Assembly (NCBI GenBank): GCA_948144175.1
Contig: CANXME010002486.1
Span: forward strand, 1,116,001-1,180,000
Reading direction: 5' to 3'
Length of the DNA: 64,000 bases
From: Closterium sp. NIES-65
Taxonomy: Eukaryota; Streptophyta; Zygnematophyceae; Desmidiales; Closteriaceae
Part shown: piece by piece, positions 1 to 9,217 of the stretch
Layout of the letters: each line of letters opens with the position of its first letter
How positions within the stretch are numbered: position 1 is the first letter of the stretch
Notes under the pieces: generated by a model
Database searches by the model: none
What the model saw: only the letters and a program-made list of their open reading frames with translations
Told to the model about the DNA's origin: nothing
Translations under genes and position numbers: made by a program

Positions 1-1374
1 TTGGTACCCATGGGTAAATAGGCCTGTCAGTAGGGGGTTGGTCTGGGTAAGTAGTATTGCATGGATCTGGGCAGTGGGGCGGGTCAGTGCGTCGGCGATG
101 TTCGAGGCTCCCTTTTTGTAGGTGACCGTGTAGTGAAAATTGGACTCGAGAAAATCGAGCCAGCGAATCTGTCGTGGGTTGAGGTGTGGCTGTGCGCGGA
201 GGTACTGTAGTGATTTATGGTCTGTCGGTACTGTCACGTCTGCGCCGGTCAAGTAACAGCGCCACACTTTGAACGCGTGTACGATCGCAAGCATTTCGTG
301 GTCGTGTATCACGTATTTTTTCTCGGGCGGATGCAATTTTCGTGACTCGTATGCGATGGGTTGTAGGCCGTTGCCGAAGTCCTGTAGCAGTACGGCTCCG
401 ATGGCGATGTTGCTTGCGTCGGTAACTAATTCGAATGGGCGGTGTGGGTCGGCGATGCGCAGGACAGGCGGTGAACAGAGAACATTTTTCAGGGCAGAGA
501 AGGTAGCATGCTCTTTCTCCCCCCACGTAAAAGCGACCCCCTTCCGTAACAAGTCCGTCAACGGCGCTGTTAACCGTGCCATGTCGGGGACGAACCGACG
601 CACGTAATTGACAAACCCCAAAAAGCTCTGTAGTTCCATGATATTCGACAGGGGGTGCCAGGCTTTGACCGTGTCTAACTTCTTGGGGTCAATTTTGACC
701 CCAGCCTCCGAAATAACGTGCCCCAAAAACTCTAGCCGGTCCTGAAAAAACTCGCACTTGGAACCCTTTGTCAGGAGCCGATGCTCGTCTAAAATCTTAA
801 ACACTGCTTCCAGATCTGCTAAATGCTGCTGCTTGTCGCGTCTGTAGACGAGGATTTCGTCGAGGTAAAATATCACGCATTTATTTAAAAGTGGCCTAAA
901 CGCTTCATTCATGGTCATTTGAAATGTCGCTGGTGCGTTGGACAGCCCGAAAGGCATAACGGTGTATTCAAATGACACGTACCTAGTCCGGAAAGCTGTT
1001 TTGGCGCAGTCCGATGGTTTGACCCTAATCTGATGGTAACCTCCCCGTAAATCTATTTTCAAGAAAACCCGTGCTGTTCGCAGTTGGTCGATCAGTTCGT
1101 CGGCGCGGGGAATGGGGTACCGCGACTTGACTGTTACCCTGTTGAGCGCTCGGTAAGCGATGCACATGCGAAACCCTCCGTCTTTTTTTGGTGTGAACAG
1201 TATCGGTGGAGCGAACGGTGACGAGCTCGGTCGGATGAATTTCTTCGCAAATAAGTAATCTAACTTCTTCCTCAGTTCGTCGAGCTCGGGTTGTGTCAGT
1301 CTGAACTGTCGCTGTACAGTTGGCTGTGCCCCCAGTTCTAATTCTATTCGGTGGTCATGTGTTCGCTGAGGTCA
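1..1374 (-). mobile_element. Ty3/gypsy retrotransposon pol fragment (RT-RNase H)
   Basis: Read on the minus strand, one open frame runs from about 1374 off the left edge with no stop. It encodes the reverse transcriptase and start of RNase H of a Ty3/gypsy element, which copies retrotransposon RNA into DNA. Visible blocks in order: DHRIELELGAQP linker, FRMCIAYRALN, LKIDLRGGYHQIRV (about 1021-1065), MPFGLSNAPATF, the polymerase box YLDE (856-867), LEFLGHVISEAGVKIDP, then the RNase H blocks TDASNIAIGAVL and TDHKSLQYL. Protease and gag are missing upstream: a TGA at 1375-1377 and further stops precede the domain. The canonical YxDD box reads YLDE, so the second catalytic Asp is Glu, which would impair the enzyme if not tolerated. 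Integrase would lie beyond the left edge. The family call is firm; activity is doubtful. Confidence 0.93.
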
Positions 1375-1542
1375 TGTGCTCACCTCTAGTAGTTCGCGCC
1401 AACCCTATAGTCTAGCTCACTACCGTTGTAGAGTTGATCTTCGCATGGTGCGGTGAGCGTGGATCGAACACGCGACCTTCAGATAGGAGCCGACTTGTGC
1501 ACCTACTAAGTCGTTCGTAGGCCGGCAGCAGCGATAGTCGCC
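1375..1542. other. Junction between gypsy fragment and Copia A leader
   Basis: The gypsy frame decays here (stops at 1375-1377 and near 1405 on the minus strand), and the Copia A leader begins at or after 1446. I could not find a 5' LTR for element A matching sequence at its right end, so its left end looks truncated or replaced. The only recognisable structure is the tRNA-like stretch at 1446-1494. Confidence 0.5.
1446..1494 (+). promoter_or_regulatory. Unusually long tRNA-complementary primer-binding site candidate of Copia A
   Basis: Starting with TGG (complement of the tRNA CCA end), the plus strand is the reverse complement of a tRNA 3' half. On the minus strand it reads: CCA (1446-1448), discriminator, a 7-nt acceptor strand (1450-1456), a perfect 5-bp T stem (1457-1461 with 1469-1473) around a TTCGATC loop, a 4-nt variable region, and an anticodon-arm-like hairpin (1478-1494) whose loop would carry CCT. 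No matching 5' acceptor strand or D arm is present, so this is not a tRNA gene. A normal primer site is 8-18 nt; this match runs about 48 nt. Confidence 0.55.
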
Positions 1543-2592
1543 ATGGTCGACCCCGTAGTTGATGCGGGTGTAGCGGACACCTTGGAGGCACGTTTGGCTG
1601 ACGCGAGGAGACGCCATGCGAATGGCGAGTACGGGACGATCCCCTTAGTGATCGTCGAGTTGGGCATCCGGTCGCAGTGGGCGACGGAACACCCTTCCCG
1701 TCCTGCTTCTCCTCGACCGGTGCGCAACGAAGGAGGCGTCGACGACGAGGTCGACGGTGGTGCACGAGTCAGCGGCAGCGAAGGCACGAGGCAGAGAGGA
1801 GTGATCAAGGTCGACGGTGGTGTCGACGGAATCCAGGCGCGAGTGCAGCGGTCGACGGCGGCTGCAGGCAGCTCTCACGACGACGTCGATGTTCGACGTC
1901 GCTTCCCTCTACGAAGTGGTGGCGGGCTCTCGGCGACGACGCATGTGACGGCGGGCGGGATGGCACCGGCGTATGGCTACTTCAAGTTTTTGCCAGATCG
2001 AATCACCGTCGCTCCGCTGCAAGGTCGACGGGACCTCATCACCTGGAGGGAGTCGATCGAACCTCAGCTGGAGGTCGCCGGGCTGAAGGGCTTCGCCGAC
2101 GGCATCGTGCCAATTCCGCCCGAGGAGGATGTCGGGCTGCGCGGGGAGTTTCGTTCTGCTCACTTGCTCACCTTCATGGTCATCTCGAGGTGCTGCTCGC
2201 CGGTGGTGCAGCTGGCGCTCAGGAGCTGTCGAGAGCGACTGGATGCTGGTCACCAGGCATGGCGCTTCATCATATCGACGTACCAGGTCAGGGACGACCT
2301 GTACATCGGACAGCTAGAGGAGAAGATGACTCACATTTGGATGGGCGAGCAGGAGTCGGCGACGGATTACTGCAACCGTGCTCGACGGATCCTGGCTGAG
2401 ATGCGAATGGCGGGCGCCGAATACTCGACGGCGTCCTACATCACCCACATCGTCAAGGGCTTGCCGCGCAGCTACAATCTCATGAAGAGGATGATGATGG
2501 TGCCCGGCACGCGTGAGTCCCTCGATGAGGACTCCATCACCAGCTACATTCTCCAGGATGAGGCGATGCAGGAGGCAGAGCAGCCCACGTAG
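1543..2592 (+). pseudogene. Copia A gag (capsid region)
   Basis: This is the 5' part of the gag polyprotein, which forms the virus-like particle. The recognisable capsid region starts near 1959 (MAPAYGYFKFLPDRITVAP) and includes a WRESIEPQLEVAGL segment and the typical copia-gag run IWMGEQESATDYCNRARRILAEMRMAG followed by YITHIVKGLPRSYN. These match the UBN2/retrotran-gag pattern. The first ~140 residues are low-complexity and may be leader rather than protein. The frame is closed by TAG at 2590-2592, but the same frame continues directly into the zinc knuckle, so the stop is probably a point mutation. Upstream context is the tRNA-like primer site. Confidence 0.8.
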
Positions 2593-2982
2593 TTCCTTCC
2601 GCAGGCGATTTACGCTGCACCGACGAAGCCGAATTATCAGCAGGAGCAGCGCGGGAAGCTAGGCGGAGGTGGTAGCGGAGGTGGGCGGTCGACGAAGGAC
2701 GTCGACGAGAAGAGGTCGACGCAGGACAAGGGTCGACGAGGTGGTGGTCGACGGCGGGAGTGCTGGATTTGCGGCGACCCTGACCATCTCTCCTTCGAGT
2801 GCCCCGACCGCGATGACAGTGACGAGGACGACAACAAGGGAGGCCGCGGACGATCGGCCAGTCGTCGCCCCCGTCGAGTAGAGAAGGCGCGCAAGGAGAA
2901 GCAAGCGTCGAAGAAGACGTCGACAGCTCAAGCGGCAAGAGCCAAGGCGACGGGGAGGCGTCGTGCTCGATGGTCGGCGTAG
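2593..2982 (+). pseudogene. Copia A gag zinc-knuckle segment
   Basis: In the same frame as the gag above, a basic Gly/Arg/Asp-rich stretch carries one classical CX2CX4HX4C knuckle, CWICGDPDHLSFEC, at 2761-2802. Such knuckles bind retrotransposon RNA for packaging. The frame ends at TAG about 2980-2982. The following protease frame (from 2970, another phase) can be traced back to about 2823, so gag and pol are one frame apart with an overlap of about 150 bases. A single indel is the simplest explanation; a programmed frameshift cannot be excluded, but I saw no obvious slippery heptamer. Confidence 0.78.
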
Positions 2983-4903
2983 TGGAGCCGACGGTCTCGC
3001 TGGCGCCGGAGGCCGGCGAGGACTTCCAGGCAGTGGCGGCGGCTGTGCAGGCCAACCCGATGGCGGTGCTGCTCGACAGCGGGTGCTCCCACCACCTGAT
3101 GGGGACGAAGTCGGTCTTCCTCGACATGGGGCCGAGCGACGGGGTGAAGCACGTGCGTGGGTTCAACGGGGCATTGCAGCCTGTCGAGGGTCGCGGAACC
3201 GTCGCTCTGCAAGGGGAGGCCGGGAAGCGGGTCCTCATGCCCGACGTACTTTACGTTCCGGGCGTACAGGCAAACCTGTTGTCTGCTGGCCAGCTGAAGG
3301 AGAGCGGAGTGCTGCTGCAGGGCGATGGCGATGAGATGCCGCTCATCTCCGCGACTGGGGAGGTGCTCGGTCGAGCTCGCTACACCAGACGGATACTCTG
3401 CACCGACCTTCGCCCCTGCTCGACGCAGTCGCCGTCGACCGAGGTGGTGGCTCTGCGGACGATCATCTCCGCGACGAAGACGACCCCCGACAGGATGCAT
3501 GCGCGGCTCGCACACGTTAGCGTCGACACGATCAAGAGCTCGGCGAAGCATGATGTTGCTACTGGGCTCGACATCACGTCGTCGACCGGAGCAGGCCCGC
3601 CGTGTGTCTCGTGCGTCGGAGGAAAACTGGCGCGGCACACCTTCCCCGCCAAGGGCTCGGATGCAGCGGAGGCGCTGGCTGTCGTGCACATTGACTTGTG
3701 CGGGCCATTTCGGGTGGTTGCCAAGGATGGCAGCTTGTACTTCCTACTGCTGAAGGATCGCCATACTCGATACGTGTGGGCAATGCCGGTCGCTAAGAAG
3801 AGCGATGTGCTGCGGGAGTTCGAGAAGTGGCTGGTGCTTGTGGAACGACAGTCGAAGAAGTCGGTTCTGTCGCTTCGCTCCGATCGAGGAGGGGAATTCC
3901 TCGGGAAGGCGTTCACCGATTTCGTCGACGGGAAGGGCATCGTCCACGACCTGACGTGCCCCTACACTCCGCAGCAGAATGGCATGGCAGAGCGGGAGAT
4001 GCGCACGGTCGTCGAGTCCATGCGGACGATGCTACTGCACATGGGCGTGCAGCATCACTGGTGGCACCTTGCTCTACGACAAGCGGTCTGGGTGCGCAAC
4101 TGCTTGGAGCGGTCAACGACGCCGCCGGGAACGACTCCGTACCAGCTGCTGACCGGGCAGAGGCCTGACCTTACGCTAGCGCGGGTGTGGGGCTGCATGG
4201 TGCAGTTCATGGTTCCCGAGCAGCAACGAGGTGGGAAGCTGGCGCCGAAGGCTCGTTGGGGGCTTCACCTGGGTGTGTCGCCGGAGAGCAAGGGCTGGGA
4301 GGTGCTCGAATTGACCGACAACAAGGTGGTCACGTCGGTCGAGGTGATCTTCTACGAGACGCTGTCGCTGGAGGTGTGGAAGGCGAAGTATGGGCCGGCG
4401 TCGGAGCGGACGCAGGCGCACCCGCCGACGGACACCTCGACGGCGACGGTTCCCCTGCTCGCCGAAGTCGACGGGCCTGCTGATGAAGATGTTGTGGAGG
4501 TTCCTCCACCTTCCCCTGTCCTTGCTCGTCCCTCTCCCGTCGCCGATCTGCCTGCGTCGGCACCTGTGTCGGCCACCGACGATGAGGGGAGCCTTGAGGC
4601 GTCGCCTGTGGCGCCGGCCAGTGGCATCGCCGGTGGACGACAAGGCGCCAAGCTCGTCGACTACGATGGGAAGCCGTCGACGACAGGGGAGCATTAGACA
4701 GGGGAGCCGGTTGAACAGGAGGCATCGGCAGGGGGATACTCGACAGGGGAACGGCAGCCGAAGCGGTCGACAGGAGAGTTGTCGAAGGCAGCAGCAGAGG
4801 AACAGTCGGTCGAAGGGTCGAAGCAGCTGGTCAATGACGTTCTAGTTGATGAGAAAGGGGAGCTATCGGCGGGTGAGGAGTCCACCGACAGTGATGTAGT
4901 GGA
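2970..4903 (+). pseudogene. Copia A protease and integrase, interrupted by element B
   Basis: The aspartic protease motif LDSGCSHHLMG lies at residues 36-46 from the Met at 2970. Integrase follows: an HHCC zinc module (HARLAHVSVD ... PPCVSCVGGK), then the DDE core with VHIDLCGPF, LSLRSDRGGEFLG and PQQNGMAERE giving the three acidic residues. It ends in a conserved WGCMVQFMVPEQQRGGKL block that precedes the Ser/Pro-rich linker. A TAG at 4695-4697 interrupts the linker, after which the frame stays open to the element B target site (GTGGA, 4899-4903). Beyond B, at 12502, the same frame resumes into the reverse transcriptase. The enzyme residues are intact; the stop and the 7.6-kb insertion kill the gene. 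Confidence 0.88.
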
Positions 4904-5025
4904 TGCCAAATTATAATATTCTGTAGGCTATAGTGGGGTAGCCCATATGGGGTACACATTTCTAGGGTTGCATACTTGTATCACTTTCATTCCATAGTTC
5001 ATCCATTCTCGTTCTACTTTCCTCA
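4904..5025 (+). repeat. 5' LTR of Copia B
   Basis: 122 bp, beginning TGCCAAATTATAATATTCTG and ending TACTTTCCTCA. It contains the block CTGTAGGCTATAGTGGGGTA, also found in the LTRs of elements C and E. It differs from the 3' copy at two positions. It is very short for a copia LTR, so promoter and poly(A) signals must be compact. Confidence 0.97.
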
Positions 5026-5039
5026 TGGTATCGAGCAGG
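5026..5039 (+). promoter_or_regulatory. Primer-binding site of Copia B
   Basis: Immediately after the LTR, TGGTATCGAGCAGG resembles the initiator-Met tRNA complement (TGGTATCAGAGC) but lacks one base compared with element E, which could weaken priming. Confidence 0.8.
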
Positions 5040-5078
5040 TTCCCCCGTGGGAACTGTACCAAGGGCCCACCACATCGA

Positions 5079-6050
5079 GTTTTTTTTTTTTTTTTTTTTT
5101 TCTTTCTTTTTTCCTGCCCGAAGCGCGCTCGGCCTGAGTCGCGCTTCGGGCTCTCTCACTTTGTCGAGCCGCACTAGAGGCCCCGCCGCCCGTGGATTAG
5201 GCCCCGCCGCCCTAACGGCCCCGCCGCCCGTCGATTCGGCCCCGCCGCCCGTCCATTAGGCCCCGCCGCCCTAACGGCCCCGCCGCCCGTCGATTCGGCC
5301 CCGCCGCCCGTCGATTCGGCCCCGCCGCCCGTCGATTCGGCCCCGCCGCCCTTCTCAGCGGCCCCTCCGCCTCTTCTCAGCGGCCCCGCCGCCCTTATCA
5401 GAGGCCCCGCCGCCCCTCGTCGCGCCCCCCCCCCCCCCCCCCCCGCCTCTCTCGACGCGGCCCCGCCGCCCTTCGTCGCGGCCCCGCCGCCCTTCGTCGC
5501 GGCCCCGCCGCCCTTCTCAGCGGCCCCGCCGCCCTTCGTCGCGGCCCGCCACCCTTCGTCACGGCCCCGCCGCCCTTCGTCGCGGCCCCGCCGCCCTTCG
5601 TCGTGGCCCCGTCGCCTCTCTCGCTGCAGCCCCGCCGCCCTTCACTGCGACCCCGCCGCCCTTCACTACGGCCCCGCCGCCCTTCTCAGCGGCCCCGCCG
5701 CCCTTCACTGCGGCCCCGCCGCCTCACACTGAGGCCCCGCCGCCCTTCGTCCCAGCCCCGCCGCCTCTCTCGCTGCGGCCCCGCCACCATTCTCAGCGGC
5801 CTCGCCGCCCTTCTCTGCGGCCCCGCCGCCTCTCCCACCGCGGCCCCGCCACCTACCTTGCGGCCCCGCCGCCCTTCACTGCCCGCTCCGCCCGAACCAC
5901 CCGAGCTGCCCGACCCGCCCGAGCCGCCCAAGCCGCCGGAGCCGCCCGAGCCGCCCGAGCCGCCCGAGCCGCCCGAGCTGCTCGAGCCGCCTGTGCCGTT
6001 GAGGACCCGAGCCGCCCGGGCCGCCCGAGCCGCCCGAGCCGCCTAAGGAG
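5079..6050 (+). repeat. Leader of Copia B: poly-T tract and GC-rich tandem arrays
   Basis: After a run of about 22 T (from 5079), 5160-5880 is a degenerate tandem array built on GGCCCCGCCGCCCnTCGTCG-type units of about 17-21 bp, including a pure C run near 5427-5444. From about 5900 to 6045 it becomes a GAGCCGCCC array. No credible protein is encoded; translations are Pro/Arg/Ala repeats. Equivalent arrays with different monomers occupy the same place in C and E. Confidence 0.85.
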
Positions 6051-6219
6051 CCGAGCCGCTGGTATCGCGGAGCCGCAATTGCTGCTGAGCCGTCCGAGCA
6101 GCAGTGTTGCCGTGTTACTGTGTTGCTGAGCTGCCCGAACCGCCCTGTCTGGTGAGAGCAGCACTTCTGTCACTGCACTGCCCCTGTCCTACAGTTAGTA
6201 CTGCTAGTCTACTATTGTC

Positions 6220-9182
6220 ATGGCTACCCCTAGTGTCCTAGCTTTTGACGCTGAGGGTCGCGCCATTGACTTTGAGGTCTGGGTCGACGACCTGCAGCAG
6301 TTCTTACAGTGCGATAGGGCAGACGGTCTTTCTCTCTTTGACCTCACCTCTGGCGCCTCTCCTGCCCCTGCTGCTGATGCTGACCCTACTGTTCGCTCCC
6401 AGTGGGCCACGCGCGATGCTGCTGCACGTCTTGCTGTGCGTCGCCACCTGCCTACCGCTGAGCGCGCGCACTTTAGTCAGTACAAGAGTGCTCAGACCTT
6501 GTACGACGCTGTCGTTGTGCGCTACTCTTCCCCTGCCACTGCTGCATTGAGCCGCCTTATGCTACCCTTCCTCTTCCCTGACCTTGCTGCCTTTCCCACA
6601 GTCGCTGACCTCATTACGCACCTCCGCACTAGTGACACTCGCTTCCGCCCCGCGCTTCCTGCTGATTTCTGCGCCAAGAACCCCCCCCCCCCCCATGTAC
6701 ATCAGTCTCTATTATATAGTCACCCGCCTCCCTGACTCCCTTCGTGTAATCAGGGACCACTTCCTCTCAGTCTGTCCCACCACTCTCACTGTTGACCTCT
6801 TAGAGAAGGTCCTCCTAGCGGCGGAGAAGAGCATCGTCGCTGTAGGAGCCTCTCGTGGTGACCCTCGCACCCCCATCTTTGAGGGGTGTTCTTCTTCCCC
6901 CCTTTTGCCCTCTGTCGCCTCTGCCGCTGCGGCTGACCTCGTTGGTCTTGAGTCGGTCGGTGCGGCGTCTGCCCCTAGCGGGAGACGTCGCTCTCGCAAG
7001 GGCAAGGGGGGCAAGGGCGCGGGTGGAGCTAGCGGGGGCGGTGGAGGTGGAGGTGGAGGCGGCTGAAGGGAGTGGGGGTGGCGGTGGGAGTGGTGGCGGG
7101 GGTGGAGGTGTCGGTGGCAGCAGTGGAGGCGGAGGCGGCGGAGGCGGCGGCGGTACTGGCGGAGGCGGCGGTGGTGGCGGAGGTGGAGGAGGCAGTGGTG
7201 GAGGTGGTGGAGGTGGTCGGGGTGGCGCTTCGCAGCGGAGCAGCACTGGTGGTGGTCACCGCCAGCAGCAGCAGCAGCAGCAGCGTTCTCGTGACATCCC
7301 CCCCCCTCAGCAGCTCCGTGAGTGGTACACGCAGCGTCAGCGTGGTGGGGGTTTTGGTCCCTGCACCTACATCCTTCGCACCGGCGACCACGCGGGTGAG
7401 CAGTGTGGGGGTGCCCACCCCACCCAGCGCTGCTTTGGCCGCCTGACGGACGCTTGGCGTCAGCAGTTCCCGGAGGCCAGTGAGATCCCCCGCTGGGGAG
7501 AGTTGTCTAGGGCAGGCGTAGCTATCTATGATCTTGACTTTGATGCTATCCTTGCTGCCATGTATGCTGTGACTATTAGTGATGAGGGTGACTGTTACCG
7601 GTGTTTCCCGCCCGACCCGGGCATTGGTACTGCTGCTCTAGGTGCTGGTGAGGCTGCTGCTCTAGGTGCCAGTGCGTCTGCGCTCTCAGGTACTGGTGAG
7701 TCTGCGCTCTCAGGTACTACGTCGGCTTCGGCCTCCCTCACCTTCACCCTTGACTCTGGGGCGTCTCGCTCCTTCTTTCGGGACCGCACCACACTCACGC
7801 CGCTTAGTCGGCCGGTTGCGGTGTCTCTGGCAGATCCCTCTGGGGGTCCTGTCCTGTCTCGCTTCTCCACAGTCCTCCCGTGTCCGGCGGCTCCCTCTAA
7901 CACCCTGTCCGGTCTCTACCTCCCCTTGTTCTCTACGAACCTGGTGAGTGGTGCTGACCTACAGGATGCGGGTGTCCACCAGTTCACTCCTACGCGCCAG
8001 TGGGTGACGCACTGCACAGAGGCTAGCACAGGCCGACACCTGGCTACGTTTACCCATCAGCCGGGGTCGAGCCTGTACACACTGACCACTGCGTCTCCTC
8101 CCGTTGCTGAGTCTGGTAGGGAAGCTACGTCGGGTCAGGTGTTTGCTGCAGCGTCCAGGTCTGGTCCTGAGTCTGCCCCCTGTTCGTGTCGTCTCCTGTC
8201 TCACGAGACTCTTCTCTGGCACCACCGCCTTGGTCACCCCTCTCTTCTTCGGCTCAGAGGCATGGCCTCCCGTCTTCTTGTGTCTGGTCTCCCTCGGTCC
8301 CTCCCTCCCCTTCCTCAGGGCCCTGGCCCTACCTGTGTCCCTTGTGTCGAGGGGCGCCAGCTTGGTGCCCCTCACTCCTCCCAGTTTCCTCCGACAGAGG
8401 CCCCGTTGCAGACGCTTCACATGGACGTGTGGGGCCCAGCCCGCGTCCGTGGACAGTGTCACGAGCGCTACTTCCTGCTCGTTGTTGACGACTACTCGCG
8501 TTACACCACAGTCTTCCCCTTGCGCAGCAAGGGTGATGTCACTGAGGTGCTGATCGATTGGATCCGCGCAGCTCGTCTCCAGCTCAGGCAGAGCTTTGGC
8601 TCGGACTTTCCTGTTCTGCGTCTGCACTCGGACAAAGGCGGAGAGTTCTCCTCTGGCCTTCTGCGAGCCTACTGTCGTGCACGAGGCATCCGTAAGACCT
8701 TCACGCTTCCGGACTCTCCGCAGCAAAATGGGATTGCTGAGCGCCGCATAGGCATGGTCATGGACGCCGCTCGTACGTCTATGATGCATGCGGCTGCCCC
8801 CCATTTTCTGTGGCCGTTTGCGGTCAGGTACGCGGCGCATCAGATCAACCTTCACCCCAGGGTCTCCAGGCCGGAGACCTCCCCAGCCCTGCTGTGGACG
8901 GGGAAGGTTGGCGATGCGTCGGCGTTCCGGGTCTGGGGATCTCGGGCGTTTGTCCGCGACTTGTCTGCGGACAAGCTGTCCCCTCGCGCTGCTCCTTGCG
9001 TCTTCCTGGGGTTCCCCCCTGACGCGCCCGGGTGGCAGTTCTACCACCCCACCTCTCGCCGTGTTCTGTCCTCCCAGGACGTCACGTTTGACGAGTCGGT
9101 CCCCTACTACCGCCTCTTCCCCTACCGCACTCCGTCCCTCCCCCCGCCCCCGCTCTTCTTGGTACCAGGTCCCCCCCGGTAG
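6220..9182 (+). pseudogene. Copia B gag, protease and integrase (frame-shifted)
   Basis: Gag starts at the Met of MATPSVLAFDAEGRAIDF, the same start as in elements C and E. It crosses three frames: 6220 to the C run at about 6682-6693, then to a stop at 7066 inside the Gly-rich region, then a third frame to 9182. Order: capsid (WATRDAAARLAVRRHLP, LMLPFLFPDL), a (Gly)n linker, a Gln run, an unusual knuckle C-x13-C-x3-H-x4-C, protease LDSGASRSFF near 7750, the HHCC module (HETLLWHHRLGH ... CVPCVEG), integrase D at HMDVWGPA (8424-8426), D at HSDKGGEF and E at QQNGIAERR. It ends ...PGPPR-stop because a run of seven C at about 9171 is one shorter than in element E. Domain identity is certain; function is lost as read. 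Confidence 0.9.
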
Positions 9183-9217
9183 ACCCCCTCCCCCTTCAGG
9201 GTCCTGCCCCTTCAGGT

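Noticed and set aside
1446..1520. Possible tRNA gene on the minus strand
   Set aside because: Only the 3' half folds; the 5' acceptor strand does not pair and no D arm is seen. Better explained as a primer-site-type sequence.
5600..6046. Pro/Arg repeat protein in the B leader
   Set aside because: Tandem GC-rich repeat between the primer site and gag; equivalent leaders in C and E share no protein sequence.
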